From: Bacteroidales bacterium
GTDB lineage: Bacteria > Bacteroidota > Bacteroidia > Bacteroidales > Tenuifilaceae
Direction of reading: 5' to 3'
DNA: 64,000 bases
Assembly: GCA_017524185.1 (NCBI GenBank)
Contig: JAFWUG010000018.1
Span: 1-64,000, forward strand
The translations under genes and the position numbers were made by a program. Below, piece after piece: positions 36,086-46,745 of the stretch; position 1 is the first letter of the stretch; every line of letters begins with the position of its first letter. The notes under the pieces were generated by a model. That model saw only the letters and a list, made by a program, of their open reading frames with translations. It was not told the DNA's origin and made no database searches.

Positions 36086-37546
36086 ATGTCGTCAAGTTCT
36101 AATAGTGTTAGTGTTAATTTTATATGGAGTGGAGTACAGCGTTTTGGCTCTCGCATATTACTATTTATAGCCAATATGGTTCTCGCGCGTCTTCTATCGC
36201 CTGCCGATTTTGGGTGTGTAGGACTGATAACTGTTTTTATAAATTTTTCTGATGATTTCATTAATGGAGGATTTGCTTCGGCACTTATTCAAAAAAAATC
36301 TCCTACGCAAGCAGATTATTCTTCCGTATTTTATCTCAATTTATCTATAGCCTTAATTTGTTATGCTATTTTGTTTGTATTTTCCCCTGCAATTGCAGAA
36401 TTTTATCATATTCCCATTCTTTGTGATATACTAAGAGTTCAAGGAATAGTAATGATTTTTAATGCGTTCGGTGTTGTTCAGACTAATATATTACAAAAAC
36501 AACTCTACATTAAACATCTTGCTATCGCTGATAACATATCAAGCTTATTGGGAAGCATTGCTGGTATAATTGCAGCTTATAAAGGCCTTGGAGTATGGAG
36601 TTTGGTTATTAGATATCTGGGGGTCTATTTTTTTTATGTTTTATTTATATGGATTATAGACTCGTGGAAACCGAGCCTAACTTTTAGTTTTAAATCCATT
36701 CGTGAACTATTTAAATTTGGCGGATTCATGTTGCTGTCAAATATAACAGATACCGTATATAATAATATTCAATCTTTAATTATTGGACGTGTTTTTTCAG
36801 ATAGTGATTTAGGCCAATTTACACAAGCGCGTAAATTGGAAGAGATTCCAGTAATGGGCTTAGCGAGCGTAGTAAGTACTGTATCTTTTCCACTTTATTC
36901 AAAAATGCAAGATGACAAGGAAAATCTTTTGTGTTTATTGCATCGAAATAATAAGACTATTACATACCTAAGCTTCCCGCTTATGGTACTGCTTTTTTTA
37001 ATTTCAGAACCTCTTATCATTTTGCTATTCAGCGACAAATGGCTCCCTGCAGTTCCTTATTTTAGAATCTTATGTATTTCTGGACTAATAACTACTATTA
37101 ACGTTACGAATAAAGATTTAATAACGGCTTTGGGTTATTCTAGTTTATATTTTTATTCGCAATTAATTTATAAAATTATTGGGGTGTTATTTATTTTGTT
37201 TGGGTTACGATGGGGTATAGAAGGGATGATATGGGGACGTGTTTTTGCATATTATTTGCTATTCCTTATGAATGCTTTTATAGCTGAGCGGATAATTAAT
37301 TATGGTCTTTATTCGCAAATAAAAGATGTATTTCCTAATCTTATTATTGCTTTTATTTCTGGTGCGACTATATTTTGTGGTATCGAGTATGTTAAGATAT
37401 TGAATGTTTTTATTCAGGTAGCATGTATTTCTACATGTTATTCATTGTTGTATATGCTTTTATCTGCCCTTACGCGAAATGAAAGTTTTAATTATTATTG
37501 GAAATTCGCGCATGATTTCGCAACTCGAATGTTTAGATCAAAATAA
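36086..37546 (+). CDS. Wzx-like polysaccharide flippase
   Basis: 486 residues with about fourteen membrane helices. The first helix region WSGVQRFGSRILLFIANMVLA and LLSPADFGCVGLITVFINF is typical of the Polysacc_synt (Wzx/RfbX, MOP superfamily) family. It should flip undecaprenyl-linked repeat units across the inner membrane. AT-rich, with many TTT/TTA/AAT codons. It follows the polymerase by 12 bp, so both are in one transcript. Confidence 0.9.
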   Translation: MSSSSNSVSVNFIWSGVQRFGSRILLFIANMVLARLLSPADFGCVGLITVFINFSDDFINGGFASALIQKKSPTQADYSSVFYLNLSIALICYAILFVFSPAIAEFYHIPILCDILRVQGIVMIFNAFGVVQTNILQKQLYIKHLAIADNISSLLGSIAGIIAAYKGLGVWSLVIRYLGVYFFYVLFIWIIDSWKPSLTFSFKSIRELFKFGGFMLLSNITDTVYNNIQSLIIGRVFSDSDLGQFTQARKLEEIPVMGLASVVSTVSFPLYSKMQDDKENLLCLLHRNNKTITYLSFPLMVLLFLISEPLIILLFSDKWLPAVPYFRILCISGLITTINVTNKDLITALGYSSLYFYSQLIYKIIGVLFILFGLRWGIEGMIWGRVFAYYLLFLMNAFIAERIINYGLYSQIKDVFPNLIIAFISGATIFCGIEYVKILNVFIQVACISTCYSLLYMLLSALTRNESFNYYWKFAHDFATRMFRSK

Positions 37547-37659
37547 AATCAAAACTAATAGCTTTTAATGTTTGTATGAAACCTAATGTACCGAGTTGCG
37601 TACAATGTAAATTAGTTTGTGAGAAATATGATTATCTATACTTTTAAGATGTTAGATAT

Positions 37660-38568
37660 ATGTACACTAACTCGTTATTTCAAGAATCGTGGTGGTTAGA
37701 CGCCATTGCTCCAGGACAATGGATTGAACTTAAAGTCGAGGAAAACGGCATAGTTCTTGCACGATGGGCTATTATCTATGCAAATAAAAAAATAGCCCTG
37801 CCGCGTTACACTCCAAGTGCAGCAATATGGCTTAATAAAGACTATATTCAAACAACTGCAGATGAGGAAAAAGTTTATCTCAAACTCATAGAACAGTTGC
37901 CCAAAACTTCTAGCATAGAAATATGTCTTTCCCCTGAAAATCATTTTTATTTGCCATTTTTATGGAACGACTTTGATGTTACTCCGGTAGCGACATATAT
38001 AATTGATGATTTATCAGATTTGGATGCTGTCTTTCATCGTATGTCAAAGAGCATACAGCGCGATATTAAACAAGCCTCGAAAAAAGTTGAGGTAAAAATA
38101 ACAAATGATATTTTAAAATTGATCAAGATGACTTCTGATACGTATGCGCGACAGGGACGGTCTTATATCGTAAATGAAGACAATCTGAAACGCTTATATG
38201 CAGCCGCGTATGAGCGTGGAGCATGCACTCTATTAGAGGCTGTTGACTCTGAAGGTCATACGCATTCGATGACATTGTTTGTGTACGACAGCAATAGATG
38301 CTACTACTTAGTGGGCGCTAGCGACCCTGTTCTTAATGCAAAAAGTTGCGCTAATACGCTTTTGATATGGGAGGGTATAAAAATCGCCTCACAACATTCA
38401 AAGATTTTCGATTTTGAGGGATCGTCAATTCATGGTATTGGAACTTTTTTTCGTAGATTTGGTGCAAAATTTTCGTTTTCATTTAGAATAAGTAAGCATA
38501 ATTTGAAAGGCAATCTATATAAAGTTATCAAACCTCGTGTAAAAAAAATATTAGGCCATAAAAAATAA
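37660..38568 (+). CDS. FemAB/GNAT-fold acyl- or aminoacyltransferase-like protein (first)
   Basis: 302 residues. The second half has the BioF2/FemAB-like GNAT pattern: MSKSIQRDIKQASKKVEVKI (about 128-147), YARQGRSYIVNEDNLKRLY, and FDFEGSSIHGIGTFFRRFGA (about 254-273), the conserved end of FemAB-like transferases. No signal peptide or membrane helix. Members transfer acyl or aminoacyl groups to sugars or peptides. It sits after the flippase gene and before the T9SS cargo gene, with 113 bp and 159 bp gaps. The acceptor is unknown. Confidence 0.75.
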   Translation: MYTNSLFQESWWLDAIAPGQWIELKVEENGIVLARWAIIYANKKIALPRYTPSAAIWLNKDYIQTTADEEKVYLKLIEQLPKTSSIEICLSPENHFYLPFLWNDFDVTPVATYIIDDLSDLDAVFHRMSKSIQRDIKQASKKVEVKITNDILKLIKMTSDTYARQGRSYIVNEDNLKRLYAAAYERGACTLLEAVDSEGHTHSMTLFVYDSNRCYYLVGASDPVLNAKSCANTLLIWEGIKIASQHSKIFDFEGSSIHGIGTFFRRFGAKFSFSFRISKHNLKGNLYKVIKPRVKKILGHKK

Positions 38569-38727
38569 TAACATTGCCTTCTTTTATTGTTACTATTTTT
38601 TTTCTAATATTAGAGTATGTATTTTAGGGAACTATATACATCATTTTTTTGAGAACATAACGTTAGGTTGGTGAAACAAAAAATGCACAAGTTCGTATAA
38701 GCCAAATATGTGTTTAAAGTTTTGATT

Positions 38728-41700
38728 ATGAGAAGATTATTTTATCTTATAGTATTGCTGATTGCATCTCAGATGCTAAGTTTTGCACAGGGTTGGTCTT
38801 ATGTTGAAGGGCTTTTCCCATCATCAGGTAACGAAAATATTGAACCTTCTGTTACCATAAACCATGTTCAAGATTTGAATGGCAACAAGCTTATAGTAGG
38901 TTCTTTTTATAACAGATTAGAATATAAAGGACACAAGGTGATGTCAGTAGGAGTTGGTATATTTGTTATGAAAATGGATTCCTATGGCGATGTAATTTCT
39001 TTAAGAAGCCACTCACTTGGCGGCACAACAGCGGATTTAAAAAACACAAGGATAATTTTTGATGAAAACGAAAATTTGTTTTTTGTTGTAACGGTTAAAT
39101 CTAAAACACAAACCGAATTTGGATATTATAACAGCACAGATTCTGATCATGTTGTAATAATAAAATTCAATAAAAATTTAGAATTTCAATGGGCAAATAA
39201 AATTATTGATGGAAAAGAGGTATATGTTAGCGGTATTACAATAGGCGACGACAATAGATTATACATTATTGGCAGAGGAGGTATTAATGATGAAGAAGTT
39301 TCTTTAAAGAATTACTATCCAGAATGTAGTACTGCAAGTGGTAATCTTGATCCAGTAAGTTTTAATCCAAAATTGAATAATATAATAACTCATATTGATA
39401 ATAAATATAATTATAATATTGACACAATTCGTAAATATTATATTAAAAATCCCAATAATCACGATTTAAAAAACATTCTTGCATGTACTGCTAATACAAT
39501 TGACTTGTTCAACATTGACACATTAAATAAGTATAAAGATTTTTTTAACTCAACATATAAAAATATAGCACAAAACCGTATAAATCGCATAAAATGCATA
39601 AATTCATTATCTATAGATTCTAAACTGAAGGAATCCTACACTAAAAAAAACACAAAACCTGGGACAACAGTAAATGTAGGGGATTATACTTTTAACTCCT
39701 CAATACACTACGTTTATATTGTAGCAAGTGTGAATTCTGTGGACGGAGTTGTTGAATGGGCAAATGGTTTTCCATCATTACCCAATACTGTGATTAAAGC
39801 TAGTGATGTGTATGTAAGAAGTGTCGCGACCACAACACAGCAGTTTGACGATTTATTGTATTTTGATGGGGCGTTGTTTGTTGTTGGGTCACATGAAGGG
39901 TTGATTATTGATGGAAAAAAATATTTTGCACTTCAAAGTTATACGGTAAATGGAGATTTGTCTGTAAGTGGAGGATTGTCTCCTGATTTAATAATGCTTC
40001 GTTTGTCAGCTTCAAATGGCAAAGTAGAATGGGTTCAGACTGGTGGCGGAAGAGGTGCCGATAGATATATTAAAATTTTACGTGAAGATAATTTCCTTAA
40101 AGTTATTGGCCGTGTTGACCCTCATAAGGATTCTGAATATAATAAATATAAATCAGGAAAAATGAGTAAGGAGGGTATTATGCTTGATAGTATGGTTAAT
40201 ATGCAGCCAGACACTATCAAAACATGGGCTAATCGTAAACAATCCTCCCGTTTTGGATGCAATAGCGTGAGTGGAGTATTATATGCTAAGTACAATACCG
40301 AGGGGCGACTTATTTCTAAAAGTTTTAGCCCTGGGCTAAATCTACCCGACGAATTAATAAATGGTTCAGGTTATATAGTAACCGCTACAGCTATAGAAAG
40401 TGGTAATAACATAGAGGAAAAAATAACGTTCAACACAGATACTATCATTGTTGCTCCACAATCTGCAGGTAAAATAGTTATTTGTGTTTATGATGACGAT
40501 GGTGTACCTGTACGGGCATTATCCTATGAGGATTCACTGTGTAATATGATTGATATAAAGATGTCTATTGATGATAATAACAAAAGGCTTACTGTAGCAG
40601 GAAGATCTTTTTCTGATAAAGTAACGTTCGATATGGTAGGCAATCAGAAAAAATTTATTAAAAATCGAGGATACCATGACATAACGTATTATGAGTCAGA
40701 TGCTTATATGCAAAACTATAGAAATACTTACAAAAAGAAAGAAAGTGAGGGCTTCTATAACTATCATGCAGCAAATTCAGGCTATATAGCTCAAATCGAT
40801 TTAGATTTTTCAATAGCATTTACAGAAATAGATCATGCAAAATGTTATGGAGACAAAAATGGAAAACTTAAAGTTGGGACTTTTTTCAAAATAGATGATA
40901 AATGTACCTACAAATGGAAAAAAATTGACGATGAGAACTATGAATTTAGCTATGAAAAAGATGAGAAAGGCAATATCGATTCTTCTGTTGTGTACATGCT
41001 ACCAGCTGGCAAATATTCCGTTACCGTACGGAATGGCGACGTTGAGCGCGTTTTGACCCAAGAAATTCTTCAGCCAGAAAAAATAGAATTAAACGGGATA
41101 GTAACTGACACTAAATGGTGTGAAGACACAGGCGAAATATTGCTGAATGTTACTGGCGGCACAGGTAACTATACTTATTTTTGGCATCAAGGCAATACTT
41201 CTGCGTTAATACAGGCAAGCCAAACCAACTCACCTCATCTAAATCAATTGGGAAAAGGAAAATACCAAGTAAAAGTTACTGATGCAAATGGTTGTAGTAT
41301 GCCTGCAGAGTTTGAAGTTAAAAATCTATCGGAAAAAATAAATATTGAAAACAGCCAATTAACATGGGATTATAGTACTCATACGCTCACATTCAAACCA
41401 ACTGAAAATGACAAAATATCAGAATGCAAATGGTACAACGGTATCAAAAACGGTTCATTCAATAAAATATCATCTAATCCATATATTTTTGAAGCCAAAA
41501 ATTTAGATGCAGGCCAATACACTATAGAAATAACTACTACAGATTGCTGTCCGCAAACAATTACCGAACATTTAGTAAATCAAACGGAATTCTATGTTAA
41601 AGCAACGGTACAAAAACACGTAACTTGTTATGGATATACAGATGGTGAAATCTCTTTCCAATATAGCGATAATAAAAATGGAAATGAGTATATTTCAGAA

Positions 41701-43938
41701 TGGAAAGTGGACGGAAACAAATTGAACCCAATACCAACACAACAAGATGGTATTTATAAAAATCTACCTGCTGGGCTACATACCATCACATTCCATCACG
41801 ATGGAGGCGATTACCAATTAACGGCAATGATTAATCAGCCAAAAAAACTTGAAGTTTCCATGCATTCTATAAACGTAACATGTGCAGAAAGTGCCGATGG
41901 TCAAATTTCTGTAGATGTAAAAGGCGGCACAGAACCATACACATATGATTGGGGCGATGGAAATACATATCAAACCCGAAACAATCTGAGCGCAACCACT
42001 CCAATGGACGACGCAAAATATGCCTACAAGGATGTATATACAGTTACAGTTAAAGATGATAATGGATGTACGGCTAATGGTGAGGCAATAATTAAAAAGC
42101 CTAAACAAATTACAGCAGAAATAACCCTCTATTCCTTATCTTGCGCTGGATATAACGACGGTAGGCTGGAGATAAAAAACATAAACGGAGGAAACGGATA
42201 CGCTTATCATATATGGTCCAATACGCTTATGGCCGACGAGATACATGGTCTTAAGGACGGCAAGTACAATGTTACTATTTACGATAGCTTGGGGTGCTCT
42301 CGGAGGATTATTAATGATAAAAATAATGATGACTTAGAGATTAGTAGAGGTTACGAAATCAACATCAACGAAGACATAGTACAGCCAACATGTGCCGAAA
42401 TTGCTGACGGAAGCATCACTATAACCGCCACTAAGATAAATTCAGATTCGGAAAAATTTAAATATAGATGGAATGGATCAATACCTGCCAATATAATAGA
42501 TACACTAAAAACATTACCCTATGTACCATCTGGCATATATGAGCTTACTGTAATAGATCCGTCCGACAATTGCGAGACCAAAAAAACATACGACCTACGC
42601 GCGGAAAACAAAGCTCCGCAAGTTAACCTAACGCTAAGCGAATGGGAGGTTTGCGACGGCGAACGGCTAAAAATTTACGTTGAGAAAGAGGGCAAAGGCA
42701 TATACGACTATTATGTAAACGATGAATTTAAAGCACAATCGCGTGGAAAATTTTCGGAAAGCACAAATACGTACATGGACACGCTTGAGGTTGCTCTCAA
42801 TGGGGCGGGCGAATATACCCTAAGCGTAATCGACTATTCCGAGGCAAACGACCAGGGCAAACAATGCCAGGGCAAAGCCTCGGCACCGCTTACTATTAAA
42901 TACACCCCCTCGGCCAAAATTGATGACAACACATTGGCATGGTGTCCTGGCGCTGAAATAAACCTCAATCTAACGGTTGCCGACCAGCCCAAAACCAATT
43001 TTGTTTGGATGAAAGGAATAGACACACTTTCGCTAACACAAAACCTATTCATCGACAACGCTTTAGGCGTAGGCAAATACATCCTGCACGCCGAGAGCAA
43101 TGGCTGCCACAGCAAAGACTCCGTGGAGGTAGCAAGACTTGATGAAGAAAAAATGCAACTCAATGTTGAGCCTTCCGATCCAAACAAAGGCTTTCTTCCC
43201 TCAGATACGTTATGGTGCTATGGCGAAGGGCACATTGCAACCTTAGAAGCCTCACGCTACGACGCGCGCAGCTACCTTTGGTTCCGCAATGGTGATACGC
43301 TTATATTGGGAAATGGCGCATTGCTTAACTCGCCCGTACTAATGACCAACATCCCTGGTGAATACTATATTATAGGAAAATTTGGTGGTTGCGAAGTATA
43401 TTCAGATACCATGAAGATAGGTCCGCGCCAGCGCATAGAGCTCAATATAGTGAAAGACACCACAATTATTGCAGGCGAACCTTTCATCCTCGATTTAGGC
43501 GAGAACCCAGCCATAAAATCCTACAAATGGACAGAGAAAGGGAGCCAAACCTCGCTTTCAGACACCCATTATATGGAGTGGGAAACCCGCTACGCACAGA
43601 ATGGCGATGTAAAAAACTTTCAGATAATGGTGGAAGACGAAAACGGATGCCATGCCATAGCACAAACTAAAGTACGGATTCGCCGCGATGCTGTACAAAC
43701 CACTGGGCTAACCAATGCGTCAACCGAACCGCTAACCCTCTACCCCAACCCAGCCCACAGCGGCTTCTACGTTGAGGCACCCGCCAGCGATCGCACACTG
43801 CACATATATGGCGCAAGCGGCCAATTGGTGCTGGAGCAATCCGTAAACGGAAAAACTTGGGTATCCACAGCGCATCTAACCGCTGGCTTCTACCTTGTAC
43901 GCACCGAAACGGCAGCCGCTAAGCTGGTGGTGGAATAA
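38728..43938 (+). CDS. Giant SprB-repeat surface protein with type IX secretion sorting domain
   Basis: 1736 residues. ATG 38728 gives a signal peptide (MRRLFYLIVLLIASQMLSFAQ); a GTG six codons earlier is less likely. Residues 25-330 contain beta-propeller-like strands interrupted by an Asn-rich helical insert (about 205-300). Residues about 330-690 are more beta-rich sequence. Six SprB-like repeats follow (about 700-1290) with patterns such as CYGYTDGEISF and CAESADGQISVDVKGG. Ig-like domains run from about 1290 to 1655. The C-terminal 70 residues form a type A T9SS sorting domain (LTLYPNPAHSGFYVE, then AHLTAGFYLVRTET). It should cross the outer membrane by the T9SS and be anchored outside. 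The first two thirds are AT-rich and the end is not. Confidence 0.9.
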   Translation: MRRLFYLIVLLIASQMLSFAQGWSYVEGLFPSSGNENIEPSVTINHVQDLNGNKLIVGSFYNRLEYKGHKVMSVGVGIFVMKMDSYGDVISLRSHSLGGTTADLKNTRIIFDENENLFFVVTVKSKTQTEFGYYNSTDSDHVVIIKFNKNLEFQWANKIIDGKEVYVSGITIGDDNRLYIIGRGGINDEEVSLKNYYPECSTASGNLDPVSFNPKLNNIITHIDNKYNYNIDTIRKYYIKNPNNHDLKNILACTANTIDLFNIDTLNKYKDFFNSTYKNIAQNRINRIKCINSLSIDSKLKESYTKKNTKPGTTVNVGDYTFNSSIHYVYIVASVNSVDGVVEWANGFPSLPNTVIKASDVYVRSVATTTQQFDDLLYFDGALFVVGSHEGLIIDGKKYFALQSYTVNGDLSVSGGLSPDLIMLRLSASNGKVEWVQTGGGRGADRYIKILREDNFLKVIGRVDPHKDSEYNKYKSGKMSKEGIMLDSMVNMQPDTIKTWANRKQSSRFGCNSVSGVLYAKYNTEGRLISKSFSPGLNLPDELINGSGYIVTATAIESGNNIEEKITFNTDTIIVAPQSAGKIVICVYDDDGVPVRALSYEDSLCNMIDIKMSIDDNNKRLTVAGRSFSDKVTFDMVGNQKKFIKNRGYHDITYYESDAYMQNYRNTYKKKESEGFYNYHAANSGYIAQIDLDFSIAFTEIDHAKCYGDKNGKLKVGTFFKIDDKCTYKWKKIDDENYEFSYEKDEKGNIDSSVVYMLPAGKYSVTVRNGDVERVLTQEILQPEKIELNGIVTDTKWCEDTGEILLNVTGGTGNYTYFWHQGNTSALIQASQTNSPHLNQLGKGKYQVKVTDANGCSMPAEFEVKNLSEKINIENSQLTWDYSTHTLTFKPTENDKISECKWYNGIKNGSFNKISSNPYIFEAKNLDAGQYTIEITTTDCCPQTITEHLVNQTEFYVKATVQKHVTCYGYTDGEISFQYSDNKNGNEYISEWKVDGNKLNPIPTQQDGIYKNLPAGLHTITFHHDGGDYQLTAMINQPKKLEVSMHSINVTCAESADGQISVDVKGGTEPYTYDWGDGNTYQTRNNLSATTPMDDAKYAYKDVYTVTVKDDNGCTANGEAIIKKPKQITAEITLYSLSCAGYNDGRLEIKNINGGNGYAYHIWSNTLMADEIHGLKDGKYNVTIYDSLGCSRRIINDKNNDDLEISRGYEININEDIVQPTCAEIADGSITITATKINSDSEKFKYRWNGSIPANIIDTLKTLPYVPSGIYELTVIDPSDNCETKKTYDLRAENKAPQVNLTLSEWEVCDGERLKIYVEKEGKGIYDYYVNDEFKAQSRGKFSESTNTYMDTLEVALNGAGEYTLSVIDYSEANDQGKQCQGKASAPLTIKYTPSAKIDDNTLAWCPGAEINLNLTVADQPKTNFVWMKGIDTLSLTQNLFIDNALGVGKYILHAESNGCHSKDSVEVARLDEEKMQLNVEPSDPNKGFLPSDTLWCYGEGHIATLEASRYDARSYLWFRNGDTLILGNGALLNSPVLMTNIPGEYYIIGKFGGCEVYSDTMKIGPRQRIELNIVKDTTIIAGEPFILDLGENPAIKSYKWTEKGSQTSLSDTHYMEWETRYAQNGDVKNFQIMVEDENGCHAIAQTKVRIRRDAVQTTGLTNASTEPLTLYPNPAHSGFYVEAPASDRTLHIYGASGQLVLEQSVNGKTWVSTAHLTAGFYLVRTETAAAKLVVE

Positions 43939-43961
43939 AACACATAGTTGAGTTACTGTAT

Positions 43962-43997
43962 CAAAGCCCTGCCCATCGGCGGGGCTTTGATTTTTTT
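43962..43997 (+). terminator. Intrinsic terminator after the T9SS cargo gene
   Basis: Stem CAAAGCCC/GGGCTTTG, then A and seven T. It separates the cargo gene from the deacetylase-like genes downstream. Confidence 0.9.
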
Positions 43998-44061
43998 GAC
44001 AACCGAGGTGAAACAAGATGCCATTATAGCCGTTAAATTGATGACTTGAGGTCTGCAACGC

Positions 44062-44907
44062 ATGATACACGTTTGCCTAACACACGACATTGACCGTATT
44101 GACAAAACCTATCAGTACTTAACCAAGCCACTTGCTGCGCTAAAAACGGGCAACATAGGGCTTGCCCTGCGACGTGCATTCTCGCCACAAACTGTCCGTC
44201 GCCCATACTGGGGATTTGACAAAATAATGCAGATAGAGGAAAAATATAGGGTTCGGTCAACGTGCTTTTTCCTAAACGAAAGCATAAAATGCAAACTCAC
44301 CAAACCCAAGACCTGGAAATTGGCCTTGGGACGCTACGACATTCACGACAAACGAATTGTATCCATTATAAAGGAGTTGGACGCAAATGGCTGGGAAATA
44401 GGTGTTCATGGGTCGTATAACTCCTACAACAACTACGACCTATTGAAGCACGAAAAGGAAACCTTAGAGGCAATAGTAGGGCACGAGGTGATAGGAATTA
44501 GACAGCATTACCTCAACTTCTGTGATAACACCTGGCAGGTACAACATCAAGCAGGATTTAAATACGATTCAACCTGGGGGCTAACTCGTGGCATTGGGTT
44601 CAAAAACGAAAAAGTAAAACCGTTTTTTCCTATAGCAAATGCCGACTATTGCGAAATACCAATGACCATAATGGATGGTTCATTTGCGTCAACACCCGAA
44701 CGTTGGAAAAAATTTGATAAGATAGCAGAAGAAATAGATAAGCAAAACGCCTATTTGGTGATAAACTATCATAATAATAATTTTGACAAGTTCGACTTCC
44801 CTTCCTACGTGGAAGACTATGAGAGAATGATAGCAACAATGAAAAACGCTGGCGCATTGTTTATGACAATGGGAGAGGCGTGTCGTATGATATTAGATTC
44901 AATGTAA
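44062..44907 (+). CDS. NodB-fold polysaccharide deacetylase-like protein (first)
   Basis: 281 residues. The N-terminus has the NodB motif 1 CLTHDIDR with Asp9 and Asp11; motif 2-like IGVHGSYNSYNNY supplies metal-binding His; IRQHYLNF and later YLVINYHNNNF are like motifs 3-5. Known relatives deacetylate N-acetyl sugars using a divalent metal held by Asp-His-His. The pattern is of the variant branch found in surface-glycan loci. No signal peptide, so it would act on cytosolic sugar nucleotides or lipid-linked precursors. It is followed 6 bp later by a second NodB-fold gene. Confidence 0.78.
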   Translation: MIHVCLTHDIDRIDKTYQYLTKPLAALKTGNIGLALRRAFSPQTVRRPYWGFDKIMQIEEKYRVRSTCFFLNESIKCKLTKPKTWKLALGRYDIHDKRIVSIIKELDANGWEIGVHGSYNSYNNYDLLKHEKETLEAIVGHEVIGIRQHYLNFCDNTWQVQHQAGFKYDSTWGLTRGIGFKNEKVKPFFPIANADYCEIPMTIMDGSFASTPERWKKFDKIAEEIDKQNAYLVINYHNNNFDKFDFPSYVEDYERMIATMKNAGALFMTMGEACRMILDSM

Positions 44908-44913
44908 TATATC

Positions 44914-45702
44914 ATGGAAAGAGACTTTACTATAGATATATATCAAAAACTGTTAGTGTCTTTTAAAGATAAGGGATATGCTTTAATTGCATTCGAAGAT
45001 TATTTATTAAAGGACAATCTTCCGCATCAATACGTAATCTTGCGACATGACATCGACAAACAAGCATCTCAAGCCATAGCAGTAGCCAAAATCGAAAAAG
45101 AAATAAAAGCACGTGCTTCATATTACTTTAGAGTAGTTCCTGAGAGTAACCAGCCAGATATAATGAAACAAATTGTTGATATGGGTTTTGAACTGGGTTA
45201 TCACTACGAGGACATGTCGCTCTGTCATGGAGATATAGATAAGGCAAAAACGCATTTTGAACACTGGTTGGCCCACTTCCGAGAGTTCTACCCTGTTAGA
45301 ACAATATGCATGCACGGTGCACCACAGTCGAAATGGGACAGCCGAGCATTGTGGGACAAGTACAACTATAAAGACATGGGAATAATTGGAGAGCCTTATT
45401 TCGATGTCGATTTTAACTCTATATTTTATCTCACAGATACCGGACGAAGATGGGATGGATACAAGGTGTCAGTGCGAGACAAAATCCCCGTCCACCAGGA
45501 ACGTTGGACAGCCAATGGGTGGGTTTTTCATAGTACGAAGGATATTATCAACGCAGCAATATCAGGCGTATTACCCGACAAGATAATGATGACCACACAC
45601 CCACAGCGTTGGCATAATGATTTATTGCCATGGACCTATGAATATGGACGTCAGAGGCTTGTGAATATTTTAAAATTTACAAAGCTGCTTATTAATAAAT
45701 AG
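44914..45702 (+). CDS. NodB-fold deacetylase-like protein (second)
   Basis: 262 residues. VILRHDIDKQAS (about 41-52) is a NodB motif 1 with Asp46 and Asp48, and LGYHYEDMSLC (about 91-101) carries the His of motif 2. It lacks an N-terminal signal and is only distantly like the preceding protein. A deacetylase role is inferred from the fold motifs alone. The FemAB-like gene starts 2 bp after its stop, so the two are very likely translated together. This deacetylase/FemAB pairing is reminiscent of VimE/VimA in Porphyromonas. Confidence 0.7.
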   Translation: MERDFTIDIYQKLLVSFKDKGYALIAFEDYLLKDNLPHQYVILRHDIDKQASQAIAVAKIEKEIKARASYYFRVVPESNQPDIMKQIVDMGFELGYHYEDMSLCHGDIDKAKTHFEHWLAHFREFYPVRTICMHGAPQSKWDSRALWDKYNYKDMGIIGEPYFDVDFNSIFYLTDTGRRWDGYKVSVRDKIPVHQERWTANGWVFHSTKDIINAAISGVLPDKIMMTTHPQRWHNDLLPWTYEYGRQRLVNILKFTKLLINK

Positions 45703-45704
45703 TT

Positions 45705-46709
45705 ATGAAGATAATAGATGACATTTCTAAAGTTGATATAGAGCAGTGGAATGCTCTACTTCAATCCTCATCAACTAAAAATATCTTTCAAACACAAATG
45801 TGGTTTGACTTTTGTGCAAAACAAGCCCTGTTTGAAACTTTCATATATGGTATAGTTGATGACAATGATATTCTAAAGGGTGTAATAGTTGGATATGTGC
45901 AAAAAGAGGGAAGAGGTATTAAAGGAATACTTACACGAAGAGCTATAATCATTGGAGGACCTCTTTTTTCAAATAATATTTCAGATTATGAAGTCTCCAC
46001 CTTGTTTAAAAGTTTAATAAATGGACTAAAAAATAAGGTTATTTATATTGAAATAAGAAATTTATTAGATTATTCAATTTATAAAAAAACTATTATTGAT
46101 AGCGGATTTACATATGTACCTCATCTTAATTTTCATATAGATACAAGTTCTTCGGAGGTGGTTACGAAGAACTTGCATCGTAACAAGAAAAGGCAAATTA
46201 AATCTTCAGAAAATCAAGGTGTTATCATTGAGCCTGCATTATCTAAAAATGATGTAGAAACCTTCTATAAAATGTTGAAAAGAATGTATATAGAAAGGGT
46301 CAAAACCCCATTACCTTCATACTCATTTTTTGAGAGTTTGTATAATGAAAAGTTTGCTAAGTTTTTGATAGTAAAAAAGGATTCAAAAATAATAGGTGGT
46401 CTTGTTGTATTGACGCTTGAAAAGGATACCATTTATCAATATTATATGTGCGGAGAAGATGGTATTTATCCTAATGTTTATCCTTCTGTTATGGCAACAT
46501 ATGCTGGTATTAATTATGCAATAACAAATGGATGTGCCAAATGTGATCTAATGGGGGCAGGTAGGCCTGACGAAGATTATGGGGTGAGAAATTTTAAAGC
46601 TGGATTTGGTGGTCAATTGGTAGAACATGGGAGGTATTGTTTTGTGTATAGACCGTTATTGTACGAATTTGGTAAGTTAGGAGTGAAGTTGCTAAGGAAA
46701 TTTAAGTAG
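45705..46709 (+). CDS. FemAB/GNAT-fold acyl- or aminoacyltransferase-like protein (second)
   Basis: 334 residues with the FemAB two-GNAT-domain plan. First half: FQTQMWFDFCAKQALFE (about 29-45) and KNLHRNKKRQIKSSENQGV (about 157-175). Second half: YKMLKRMYIERVKTPLPSYSF and the closing CDLMGAGRPDEDYGVRNFKAGFGG (in two parts, about 286-309). The closing Y-G-x-x-x-F-K-x-x-F-G element is the family hallmark. It is longer than the FemAB-like protein at 37660. It probably attaches an acyl or aminoacyl group to an amino sugar. AT-rich. Confidence 0.82.
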   Translation: MKIIDDISKVDIEQWNALLQSSSTKNIFQTQMWFDFCAKQALFETFIYGIVDDNDILKGVIVGYVQKEGRGIKGILTRRAIIIGGPLFSNNISDYEVSTLFKSLINGLKNKVIYIEIRNLLDYSIYKKTIIDSGFTYVPHLNFHIDTSSSEVVTKNLHRNKKRQIKSSENQGVIIEPALSKNDVETFYKMLKRMYIERVKTPLPSYSFFESLYNEKFAKFLIVKKDSKIIGGLVVLTLEKDTIYQYYMCGEDGIYPNVYPSVMATYAGINYAITNGCAKCDLMGAGRPDEDYGVRNFKAGFGGQLVEHGRYCFVYRPLLYEFGKLGVKLLRKFK

Positions 46710-46745
46710 TATTTTTGTGTTCAACAAGTTTAATATTTAGAAACT

